This document shows positions 1 to 8,421 of a DNA stretch of 64,000 bases, one piece after another (positions within the stretch are counted from its first letter, which is position 1; every line of letters starts with the position of its first letter). The translations under genes and the position numbers were made by a program. The notes below the pieces were generated by a model. That model made no database searches. It worked only from the letters and a program-made list of their open reading frames with translations, and had not been told where the DNA came from. Source of the DNA: Clostridia bacterium (GTDB taxonomy: Bacteria > Bacillota > Clostridia > Oscillospirales > CAG-272); the NCBI GenBank assembly GCA_017504625.1, contig JAFVQU010000008.1, positions 21,476 to 85,475 on the forward strand, written 5' to 3'.

Positions 1-3000
1 ATTGAAGCCCTTAGTTCCCATGTCAATTATGCCAATATGCCACTCGCCGTCAGCAACGAGAGGAGCTGTTACTACCGTGTTAGAGTTGCCGTCTATACGG
101 TTAAGTGTAAGAGTATTATTTGCGATAGTTCCAGGAACCTTGTACTTGAATACGAGGTACTGACCGGTTACCGCGCCGACATTGTTGAGCGGGAAGTATG
201 TTTCAGCCCATGTGCCGGTTCCGTTATTAGACGAAATAGCCGCATAGCCGATATTACCCTCAGTTCCGTTATACTGAGCGGAGTTCCACGCACCCTGACC
301 AATGGTCATATTTTCTGCCTCTGCGTAGATAGTTGAGCCGTAGTTATACTTTCCGTTACATACGGTACAAGTAGCTTCGTAATAGCCAAGCTCAGCGTTC
401 CATACACCGCAAGTAGCACCGGTGTGCTTCTCAGCTGTACCCTGCTTACCGCAAAGCGAACATACGGGAGCGTGTGTGTTGATATCAAGAGCAGTACCTA
501 CCTGCAAGAATCCATTGCAAGGACAGTAGCTCTGGTTGATATACTCAACACCTTCAATAGCCTTGATACCGTTAACAACGTCATCAGCAGTTGCCGCAAG
601 TGCGATGTAAGCGATTTCTGCAGTTGCAGAAGCGCCAGCATACAAATCATAGTCTACGGTGAGGTGCTGGAGGAGATACTGACCGTCTCCGTTAGCTACA
701 ACACCAGAGCTTGCAGTGGTTGTAAGGTCGAGGATAGCATACTGCCATCCACCCTCAACAAGTGTCTTGTTAAGGTAATAGGATCCATTAATGCCGGTCT
801 GCTTAGTAGAAGCAAAGAGACCAAGCTGGAATTGACCTTCAACCTTATATTTAATAATGAGGTATCTTGTGCTTATTGTGGGACTTCCGTTAGATATAAG
901 CTGAGTTCTGTAGTCGGAGCGTGTTACAGTATAAACACCGTATGCGCTACCGTCTGCAATGCCTACGTACGCACCGCCGTTAGGAACATTTGCGCCGCCC
1001 CAGAAGAAGTTGAAGTAATTGCTGGGATCAGCGTTTATAAATGTTCTACATACAGAACAGAATTCGCCGTCAGAGCCTGCTGCGGTGTGTCCTGTTGCAG
1101 GAACCTCTTCAGTAGTCTGGCTGACAACTGCGTTACATTCTGTACATCTAACTGTAAGCGCCTTTGTACCAGTAGCAGTACATGTAGGAGCAGTTATTAC
1201 CTCTTCTGCTGCCTCACCGGGAGTATGCTCGTGATACTTTACAGTAACAGTTGCGCTGTTCTTGTTTGCAACGTTAGCAATTCTCCATGTAAGAGTGGGA
1301 GCTGTGGGATCCTTTCTGAGCACAAGCTCGCAGGAAATGGTAACTGTGTCGCCGTTAAAGTCAACATCGTTAACGTTTGCCCAGTCTGCAATGGTAAGAT
1401 TGATGTTGATCCATGTTCTGTCTTCCCATGCACCAAGCTTTCCGGGCCAAGAATCATGAGCGTAAGTTGCCTGGCCGAAGGGCACTACGACAACTGCTGT
1501 TTCGGTAGGATCGTTAACGTTGGTGATAGTGAAGTGAGCTTCCTTAAATCCGCCCGCTACGCTGACCCAACCGGCTCCAACGGAAACGCCGTTTTCAACG
1601 GTCTCGCCGTCCTCGATCTGATTGTTCCAGAAGCCACCATAAATGGTGATCTTGCTTCTAAGCTTCACGCCACAAACAGCACACTTGGTAGCATACATTT
1701 CACCGGAGCCGTCTCCGATTACCTCGTATACGTCAAGATCTGTGCTAAGGCCGTGACCACAGCAATCTTCGATTTCATCGCCTGTATATGTAACGATAGA
1801 TTCAACGCTTGCAGCATATCCAACGTATGCGAATTCGATCCAAGAACCAGCCTCGCCCTCAGCGTCAATTCTGAGCTGCTTGACGAAGTACTTACCGTCC
1901 TCAGTGCCCTCAAGCTTGGGAACCTCAATGACAGCAATGTACCACTCACCGTCGTTAATAAGCGAGTGCATAAAGTTGTAGTCACCGCTAGCTACCGAAG
2001 CCTTGTCAGATGTGAACACCTGGAAGCTACCAATGCCTTCGGATCTGTACTTGAAGAAGAGGTACTTACCGGTTTCAACGTCGCCTTTGTTCTCGAAGAA
2101 GATGATGTTGGAGTCGGTATATGCCTTTTCAACGAACTTAACGCCGTCCTCGGTAACGGTGATCTCATATTTATCGTTAGTAGCAACGTCCTTGAGATTA
2201 TTCTTCTCAAATACTACATTGACGCCTCTGTCAGCGGTTTCGCCGCACGCACAAGCTGCAGTAAAGGGATCAAACGTATGTCCGGGTGCGGGATTAACTA
2301 TCTGATTACATACGGTACATACGCCGTCTTCGGTACAAGTAGCCTCGGGAGCATCATGTCCGGAAGCAACAATAACCTCCTGAGCCTTGATAACCATTCC
2401 ACAGTCCCTACATACGATACCATCAGTAAGTCCATCCTCGGCACAGGTCATTGCCTTTCCGGGAATAGTTTCAAAAATATGTCCCTTAATGGTTACCGTA
2501 GTACCAGACGACTGAATATTTTCAATAACCTGCTTCTCTACGTTAGTTGTATTGCCTTCGGTAGGCAGAGCCTTGAACTGATACGAGCCCTGCGAGCCCT
2601 CATGAATGTCTGCCTTCGTCTTAAGAGTTATCTGAACAACTATTTCGTCATATACATTGGCGATTGCGTTGTTATATGCAAAATATACTATCTTATTACC
2701 CTCAAGTCCGCACTCATACGTATCAAACATCGAACCGCTTGCTCCTACGAACTCGAATACGTTCGTATTAACAGGAATTTCGAATCTTGTCGCCCAGATA
2801 CCCGGGTTATTGATAAGACGTACGGTAAGAACTACGTTTTCGCCTGCTGTTGCATATACAGGGTCAATAGCAAAGGAAACGATGAGCTCTGCCTTAGTTG
2901 CGTTACACTCGTTACACGTATATGTTATCTTACCTGCGCCTATTACGCCCTCACCCCAGTCATGATCCTGACCGGAAGCTTCAGCGATAACCTGCTTACA

Positions 3001-4860
3001 TACGTAACAAACCTCGGGAGCCGTACAGGTCGCCTTGGTAGTCTTATGTCCAAGTGCCTCGCCCTTTGTAGCCTGACATACCGTACAGGTTGCAGGAGTA
3101 TCACAAGTTGCCTTAGAGTACTTGTGTCCGGTTGCGGGGATAGCCTGTTCTACTCCTTCTCCACAAACGGTACAGGTGGTATTAATAGAACCGGGAGTGT
3201 CACATGTAGGTTCTGTTCTTCCTTCTGCGCCGTACGTATGTCCAAGAGCAACTACAGCTTCAACCTTGGTTGCGGTACAACCCTCGTTGTTACAGTAGTA
3301 GGTTCTCTCGCCCGCGGTTGTACAGCCGGGCTCTGTGGTGATCTCGCTGTTTGCATAGTCAAAATCGTGTCCAAATGCAGGGATCACAATCTGTTCATCA
3401 GAAGCAGTGCCACAGAATTTACACTTTGCGGTCATAACACCGTCAGTAGTACAAGTAGCCTCGGTTACTACCTCTGCCTCATCCTCGAAGGAGTGATCAA
3501 GCATAGGAATGTTATCCATGGCCATAGTTGCATCGCAGTTGTCACACTTCTTGTGCTGTGTACCTTCTGCAGTACAGGTAGGAAGGGTGTCAACTACAGT
3601 AGAATACTTGTGCTCAGCCTTTGCAATCTGCTCCTCAGTACCCTCGATCTGTTCATCACAGAGCGAGCACACCTTTATCTGACGTCCTGCATGCTGACAA
3701 GTAGCAGGTGCAAGAACCTCGATATAGTAGTTGATCAGATTACCATCTGCGTCCTTATGCGAGCACTCCACGACCTCAACCTCGGGAGCTTCGCCCATAT
3801 AGCTCTTCATCGCCATGTGGAAGTTGTAGAGAGCCTGTGCAGTACGCACCGACTCAGGTTTAACACCCTCAGGAGTATTAACTATGAGGTTTTCAAAATA
3901 GTTGAGCATGCTGCAGGTCAACGATGCCTGGTTGTTATCGTTAACCTTGGCGGTAATGGTCATCTTTTTGTCAAGAAGGTGTGCGGGAATATTTCTGATA
4001 ACGATCTGATACCAGCCATCGTCAGAGTCCAAGCCTTCGCCAGGATTGAGCTTTATGATGTCCTTGCTACGAACAGTATAAGCCTCTTTATGCTCAAGCT
4101 CAACTGTTACAACAGGTTTTTCAAGGGGAGACTTGATGAAAACAAATGCATTTATCTCAGACTTGTACTGAGCCTGAATACCTGCAACCTGAACATCTCC
4201 AACCACCGTCTTTTCCGTGCCGGGAACATCCTTGAAGTGATCAGCGCCGACAACGTCCGCAGGGTTCTTATTGTCCTCGTTGCTATAAACGCCTTCGTTC
4301 GCCTTGTTGTCTGTGTTATAACCAAACTCGGTCTGTGCCATTGCACCGTAGTTCAGCATTGCCTTAAGGGGAATTGCTACCTCTTTGTATGCCGCCTGAT
4401 TTGCGTTATCATTATCCCTGGCAAGCTCCAACACCTTGTTGTTGTACTTGCTGACAGAGTAAGTAAATACCTTACCACTCCAGCTTGCTCCGGGAATGAT
4501 CAGCTGAACTGATATTGATTCAGTCTGCTGAGCAGCCGCAAGTCTTAATACGAGCACGTGTCGGTTTCCGTCCTCAATGAGATCGTCGGTCGTCATCTTG
4601 TGCACGCTGTAATTTCCGTGCTCGTCAGGAATTCTGACTGCAAGATATGCGCCCTCCACGTCATCAAGAGATCCGAGATCAGTAATGTAGAACTTCAAGT
4701 TGATCGAACCGTCGATAGAAAGGCTCGCAGATGAATACTTTACATCACTATACTCTTCGCCTGCCGCAACGAGCGATACCGAAGCCACAATCATAAGGGC
4801 AACGAGCATCAATGTCACAGCAAAGAAACCGATTTTCTTAAATACAGTTGATTTCTTCAT
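1..4860 (-). CDS. Large secreted modular surface protein with cohesin-like domain and Cys-x-x-Cys modules (C-terminus beyond window)
   Basis: The frame is open from the ATG at 4860 to the window edge (1620 codons, no stop). The ATG follows AAGGAGA at good spacing. Residues 1-33 are a Lys-rich start, hydrophobic core and AAG cleavage region, so it is exported. Residues 35-350 form an uncharacterised N-terminal region. About 360-660 and 800-875 hold repeated modules with CTVCG, CTVCQ, CYVCK and CNEC motifs followed by GH, possibly metal-binding. About 660-800 resembles a cohesin domain (AGENVVLTVRLINNPG, then IVVQITLKTK). From about 880 to the edge, beta-sandwich-like units carrying DGEW and QLRIDAEG alternate with more Cys pairs. 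The same units occur in the next gene upstream. Surface adhesion or scaffold is an inference; no catalytic domain, dockerin or wall anchor is visible in the part seen. Confidence 0.9.
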   Translation of the reverse strand, partial: MKKSTVFKKIGFFAVTLMLVALMIVASVSLVAAGEEYSDVKYSSASLSIDGSINLKFYITDLGSLDDVEGAYLAVRIPDEHGNYSVHKMTTDDLIEDGNRHVLVLRLAAAQQTESISVQLIIPGASWSGKVFTYSVSKYNNKVLELARDNDNANQAAYKEVAIPLKAMLNYGAMAQTEFGYNTDNKANEGVYSNEDNKNPADVVGADHFKDVPGTEKTVVGDVQVAGIQAQYKSEINAFVFIKSPLEKPVVTVELEHKEAYTVRSKDIIKLNPGEGLDSDDGWYQIVIRNIPAHLLDKKMTITAKVNDNNQASLTCSMLNYFENLIVNTPEGVKPESVRTAQALYNFHMAMKSYMGEAPEVEVVECSHKDADGNLINYYIEVLAPATCQHAGRQIKVCSLCDEQIEGTEEQIAKAEHKYSTVVDTLPTCTAEGTQHKKCDNCDATMAMDNIPMLDHSFEDEAEVVTEATCTTDGVMTAKCKFCGTASDEQIVIPAFGHDFDYANSEITTEPGCTTAGERTYYCNNEGCTATKVEAVVALGHTYGAEGRTEPTCDTPGSINTTCTVCGEGVEQAIPATGHKYSKATCDTPATCTVCQATKGEALGHKTTKATCTAPEVCYVCKQVIAEASGQDHDWGEGVIGAGKITYTCNECNATKAELIVSFAIDPVYATAGENVVLTVRLINNPGIWATRFEIPVNTNVFEFVGASGSMFDTYECGLEGNKIVYFAYNNAIANVYDEIVVQITLKTKADIHEGSQGSYQFKALPTEGNTTNVEKQVIENIQSSGTTVTIKGHIFETIPGKAMTCAEDGLTDGIVCRDCGMVIKAQEVIVASGHDAPEATCTEDGVCTVCNQIVNPAPGHTFDPFTAACACGETADRGVNVVFEKNNLKDVATNDKYEITVTEDGVKFVEKAYTDSNIIFFENKGDVETGKYLFFKYRSEGIGSFQVFTSDKASVASGDYNFMHSLINDGEWYIAVIEVPKLEGTEDGKYFVKQLRIDAEGEAGSWIEFAYVGYAASVESIVTYTGDEIEDCCGHGLSTDLDVYEVIGDGSGEMYATKCAVCGVKLRSKITIYGGFWNNQIEDGETVENGVSVGAGWVSVAGGFKEAHFTITNVNDPTETAVVVVPFGQATYAHDSWPGKLGAWEDRTWININLTIADWANVNDVDFNGDTVTISCELVLRKDPTAPTLTWRIANVANKNSATVTVKYHEHTPGEAAEEVITAPTCTATGTKALTVRCTECNAVVSQTTEEVPATGHTAAGSDGEFCSVCRTFINADPSNYFNFFWGGANVPNGGAYVGIADGSAYGVYTVTRSDYRTQLISNGSPTISTRYLIIKYKVEGQFQLGLFASTKQTGINGSYYLNKTLVEGGWQYAILDLTTTASSGVVANGDGQYLLQHLTVDYDLYAGASATAEIAYIALAATADDVVNGIKAIEGVEYINQSYCPCNGFLQVGTALDINTHAPVCSLCGKQGTAEKHTGATCGVWNAELGYYEATCTVCNGKYNYGSTIYAEAENMTIGQGAWNSAQYNGTEGNIGYAAISSNNGTGTWAETYFPLNNVGAVTGQYLVFKYKVPGTIANNTLTLNRIDGNSNTVVTAPLVADGEWHIGIIDMGTKGFN

Positions 4861-5099
4861 GAAACTTCTCCTTAATGTATTTTTTGTATATTCCAAATTT
4901 TAAAGACAAGATTTACGTTTTCGCACGGCACTTTGCAAAAATTAAACTCTGATCTTATGCAGTTGGAAATTAAACGAGGTGTCCCCATGCTTTAGAAGCC
5001 TCGGCGTTTGGACAAATCAAATCATCATAATGTCTGGAAGATATCCATAACAGCCGCGGGCATTTTTGTGCACAGTACGCCCATTTATATACATTATAT
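4861..5099 (-). promoter_or_regulatory. Long untranslated leader of the surface-protein gene
   Basis: About 230 nt separate the predicted transcription start from the ATG at 4860, long for this window. It contains a possible hairpin (CGAGG near 5007 pairing with CCTCG near 4979, with GCTT/AAGC inside). I compared it by eye with known riboswitch patterns and recognised none. No other gene is visible between 4861 and 5389. Confidence 0.4.
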
Positions 5100-5127
5100 A
5101 TTATACTACAACAGGAAAATTTGTCAA
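5100..5127 (-). promoter_or_regulatory. Sigma-A promoter of the surface-protein gene
   Basis: On the minus strand TTGACA (5127-5122) and TATAAT (5105-5100) are both perfect consensus with a 16-bp spacer. It points at the gene starting at 4860. Confidence 0.75.
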
Positions 5128-5264
5128 GTACGACATCATGTAGTCTTTTGCACAAAATATTCCAATCCGTTTTGTTGCATTTGACAAATTTATATACAAA
5201 TTATTGAAATATAAACAATTCATTTCTAATTGAAGCATCAAACATTGTAAAACTATGATATAAA

Positions 5265-5319
5265 ACAAGCAAAAAGCATTTCTTGCTCATTTGTGTGAGC
5301 TGAAATGCTTTTTGCTTGT
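5265..5319 (-). terminator. Terminator after the lipoprotein gene
   Basis: An 18-bp perfect inverted repeat (5265-5282 with 5302-5319) has a smaller GCTCA/TGAGC stem inside. It lies 70 bases past the stop at 5390 and is followed on the minus strand by GTTTTAT. Confidence 0.75.
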
Positions 5320-5389
5320 CAGCGATATCAAATTATCTCAATGCGTTCAATGTCGATCGATACGTCGTTTGAACGGACGACCTCTCATA

Positions 5390-8089
5390 TCATTCCGTCG
5401 CAGCAAAGCCATCGGGAATTCTTTCAAAGCTGTCTACACATCCCTCAAACGCAATTTCATACTTGATAAGGTTTTCATCTATGTAATTAAGGAACCAATG
5501 ATCTCCGGTCGAGTCAATCAGCCCATCCTCAGACATCACCAATTCACTAAGATCAACGTGGGCGATGTGCCAAGCGCCGTCCGCTATCATCTCAAGCTCC
5601 TGAATCTCATTATTAAATCTGATAATACACGTAGCCGTTTCGGCATCATTCGCAACCTCGACAACTCTATATTTAACAACGTAGTATTCACCAAGAGGAC
5701 CCGCTCCGTCAACACCAACCGAAAGTCCACCCCACACCGTATTACCGTCAGGAGTCATCACCAGCACTCCGTTTTCAATAGTGTGAGTCCTTCCTCCGCC
5801 AGTACAAGCAAACGTATGTCCATCCTCATATACGGAGTAGTCCCTGCACCACTGCCAATCCCGAGCAACAGCTCTGCCGCACGCGGTACACTCAGACTCG
5901 TATCTGCCCATAGAATCATTCCACGCGGCTCTTGCACCCGTGCTATGCTCAGCAGAATTACCGTAATTGCCGCACACTCCGCATGTGAGGACATGCAATT
6001 TATCATTAATAGCCGTTCCGCTTTGGAACTCGCTCGGATGAGAACAAACAGCCCGAAGAATATCCTCTGAATCATATTTCCTAGCGTATTTCACAATGTC
6101 AGCAATGTCTTCGGCATAACCAACGTACGCCATTTCCATCCACGCCCCCGCGCTTCCTTCAATATCCATCCTGAGATGCTTTGCGCAGTATCTGTCATTG
6201 ATATCCTTCGTGACGGTGCTTACAGTAATGATCGCGAGATGCCAGCCGCCATCAAGGTTGAGATCATAGGAGAGCTTATGGCTGCCATTGGGATTCGCAT
6301 ACGAAGATGAGGTAAAAATTTCAAAGCTAGAAGCCCCGCTCGCTCTATATTTAAAGAACAAAAGATTTCCGGTTTCATCGTTAAGGTTTGCAAAAAACGA
6401 AACATTCGCATCAGCTGCAGTCGCATTGGTAAGCTTTATCCCACGCGACGTTGTTTCAAGAGTCAACGCAGAATTAACTTTTGCACCTGCAAGCTTTTCT
6501 CCATCATAAACCATAAATGCAACCGATTCTTCGGGCTTTTCAGGCTCATATCCTTCAGGAACACGCGAAATATCATCAACGCAACCCTCAAAAGCCACCT
6601 CGTATCTTATAAGATTCGGGTCCACGTAATTAAGAAGCCAGTGGTCACCGTTAGAATCAATAAGACCATCCGTTGCCGTAACAGATCCAATTGTAGCGAT
6701 ATCTACAAGAGCAACATGCCATTCGCCGTCAGCCTTCATGTTAAGCGTGGCAGATCCGCCATTACCGCCCGTTCCACCGTTAAATCTTATGTCAATCTTA
6801 ACAGTCTCGACGCCGTTGGCTGCTCCACCGTCAGGAACCCTGTACTTAATAATGTAGTACCTGCCAAGCTTTCCCTCGCCGTCAACGCCAAGCGATAGTC
6901 CACCCCATACCGTATTTCCGTCAGGACTTACCTTAAGTACGCCGTTTTCAAGCATATGGACGATTCCCCCGCCGGTACAGGCAAAACGGTGGCCTTCACT
7001 ATACGTGGAATAGTCTCTACACCATTGCCACTCTCTCGTAACAGCACCTCCACAGACCTCACACTTCGCTTCGTATCTTTCGACCTCCTCATTCCAGAAC
7101 GCCTTCGATCCGATCTTGTGCGGAGCAACATCACCGAACGAAGCTCCGCAAAGCAAGCACGCCGTAGCATGAACCTCTTCATCCACAGGCGAGCCTCCAA
7201 CCAAGGCTTTAGAGTGATTGCAAAGTGCGCTTATCTCCTCTTCCGTTTCAGTCAGCTTAACGTAGTCAATAACATCTGCTATTTCGTCAGTAATTCCAAT
7301 ATATTCAAACTCAGTCCATGCGGGAGCAACACCCTGGACATCTATCCTGAGGTGTTTCACGTAATAATTGCCGTCTTCCGCAACTGGGAAGGTCGATATT
7401 TCTTTTGAAAGATCTATCACGACAACGTGCCACGCCTCATCGTCCATGAGATAATTATCAGCCGTCAACTTAATATAACGTCCGGCATTTGCGCTGGGCA
7501 AATCAGTTCCGGTGAAAATCTCAAGGTAGGCTCCGTTGGCGATCCTGTACTTCATAAAGAGATACTGTCCTGTAGCCTTTTCACCATCAATTCTGTTAGA
7601 AAAAAAGTTCAGATTCAAATCATCGTTTGCTTCATTTCGGAACATAACGCCATTGTCAGTCTTCTCAACAACGTATTCATTAGCACGAACACCGTTTAAA
7701 AGCTCATCTTTCCCATAGAACTCAAGGAAATCTCCAACAACCAGCTCTTCAGTGGGCTCTTCGGTAGGCTCTTCAGTAGGTTCCTCGGTAGGTGCCTCAG
7801 TAGGTTCCTCCGTGAGTGCTTCCGTAGGAGCCTCGGTAGGCTCTTCTGTAGGCTCTTCTGTGGGCTCTTCTGTGGGTTCTTCTGTGGGTTCTTCGGTAGG
7901 CTCCTCAGTCGGAGCTACGGTAGACTCTTTCGTATGGGCATCAACAGGTTCCTTGGTAGGTGCCTCGGTCAATGACGTCTCAGGCAAAGCCGTCGTGTCG
8001 GTGTTTTTGTTGCCGCACGCAAACATCGAGATCACCATTGCAAAAGCCATAGTAACAAGGCAAAATCTCAACCACGCAGTAGTTTTCAT
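5390..8089 (-). CDS. Modular lipoprotein with Pro-Thr-Glu linker and duplicated sandwich/Cys module
   Basis: Start chosen at the ATG at 8089, preceded by GGGAGA, giving 899 aa; an in-frame start 18 codons upstream would put charged residues before the signal. Residues 1-25 form a lipoprotein signal ending MFAC, so Cys25 is the predicted lipidation site. A (PTEE)n linker follows to about residue 120. Then comes a module of about 390 residues twice: sandwich A (HLRID or HLRMD), Cys pairs (CLLCG/CEVCG; CGVCG/CTACG), the sequence WQWCRDYS, and sandwich B (DGNTVWGGLS, ending FEGCVD). Sandwich A matches the neighbouring surface protein, so the two are paralogous in part. Cell-surface binding, perhaps of carbohydrate, is an inference. 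Confidence 0.9.
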   Translation of the reverse strand: MKTTAWLRFCLVTMAFAMVISMFACGNKNTDTTALPETSLTEAPTKEPVDAHTKESTVAPTEEPTEEPTEEPTEEPTEEPTEEPTEAPTEALTEEPTEAPTEEPTEEPTEEPTEELVVGDFLEFYGKDELLNGVRANEYVVEKTDNGVMFRNEANDDLNLNFFSNRIDGEKATGQYLFMKYRIANGAYLEIFTGTDLPSANAGRYIKLTADNYLMDDEAWHVVVIDLSKEISTFPVAEDGNYYVKHLRIDVQGVAPAWTEFEYIGITDEIADVIDYVKLTETEEEISALCNHSKALVGGSPVDEEVHATACLLCGASFGDVAPHKIGSKAFWNEEVERYEAKCEVCGGAVTREWQWCRDYSTYSEGHRFACTGGGIVHMLENGVLKVSPDGNTVWGGLSLGVDGEGKLGRYYIIKYRVPDGGAANGVETVKIDIRFNGGTGGNGGSATLNMKADGEWHVALVDIATIGSVTATDGLIDSNGDHWLLNYVDPNLIRYEVAFEGCVDDISRVPEGYEPEKPEESVAFMVYDGEKLAGAKVNSALTLETTSRGIKLTNATAADANVSFFANLNDETGNLLFFKYRASGASSFEIFTSSSYANPNGSHKLSYDLNLDGGWHLAIITVSTVTKDINDRYCAKHLRMDIEGSAGAWMEMAYVGYAEDIADIVKYARKYDSEDILRAVCSHPSEFQSGTAINDKLHVLTCGVCGNYGNSAEHSTGARAAWNDSMGRYESECTACGRAVARDWQWCRDYSVYEDGHTFACTGGGRTHTIENGVLVMTPDGNTVWGGLSVGVDGAGPLGEYYVVKYRVVEVANDAETATCIIRFNNEIQELEMIADGAWHIAHVDLSELVMSEDGLIDSTGDHWFLNYIDENLIKYEIAFEGCVDSFERIPDGFAATE
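7743..7912 (-). repeat. 12-bp tandem repeat coding for PTEE linker
   Basis: Degenerate 12-base units, seen on the plus strand as variants of GGCTCTTCGGTA, are repeated in tandem. They encode Pro-Thr-Glu-Glu with occasional Ala or Leu substitutions, making an extended acidic spacer between the lipid anchor and the folded modules. Confidence 0.9.
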
Positions 8090-8183
8090 ATTTGATTTCT
8101 CCCAAATATCAATTTCCAATGACAATCGGCAAGACTCGGACAATCAGAGTACGACTCTCAAAGTTTAACATTGGATCATTTTA

Positions 8184-8212
8184 ATTATACATCTTATAGG
8201 CTCATGAATCAA
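8184..8212 (-). promoter_or_regulatory. Probable promoter of the lipoprotein gene
   Basis: TTGATT (8212-8207) and TATAAT (8189-8184) with a 17-bp spacer, about 95 bases upstream of the ATG at 8089. The rest of 8213-8288 shows nothing recognisable. Confidence 0.5.
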
Positions 8213-8288
8213 GTGAAAACAACGCGCAAACTCATTTTTCGTACATTTGAACAAATCACGCATTGTTTTTTTGTTTAAAGAGTCCAGG

Positions 8289-8318
8289 AAAAACGTTTCC
8301 AATAAAAACGTTTCCAAT
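8289..8318. repeat. Tandem 15-bp duplication
   Basis: The 15-base unit containing AAACGTTTCCAAT occurs twice in tandem, just beyond the rsmF terminator stem. Confidence 0.7.
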
Positions 8319-8350
8319 AAAAATACCCCCTTCGCAACTGCACAAGGGGG
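8316..8350 (-). terminator. Terminator of the HAD-rsmF unit
   Basis: On the minus strand CCCCCTT and AAGGGGG (8350-8344 with 8332-8326) form the stem, followed by TATTTTTATT. Confidence 0.85.
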
Positions 8351-8421
8351 TTGAGCTTTTATTGCCCACTTTTCGCTTTTAAGTAAATTTTTGGTTTGTT
8401 TATTAATGTGTAGTTTATAAA

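Noticed and set aside
424-4512. A 1362-codon open frame on the plus strand
   Set aside because: It is antisense to the signal-peptide-bearing surface protein on the minus strand, which has promoter, ribosome site and recognisable domains. The plus-strand reading is Cys/Ser/Leu-rich with no domain and no ribosome site.
4861-5099. Cyclic di-GMP or other known riboswitch in the surface-protein leader
   Set aside because: No conserved core sequence of a known class could be found by eye.
5291-6070. A 259-codon plus-strand open frame
   Set aside because: Antisense to the end of the lipoprotein gene and overlapping its terminator; composition is not protein-like.
5390-6075. Zinc-ribbon transcription factor reading of the CxxC modules
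   Set aside because: The Cys pairs occur in exported proteins with beta-sandwich neighbours, so an intracellular DNA-binding role is not supported.
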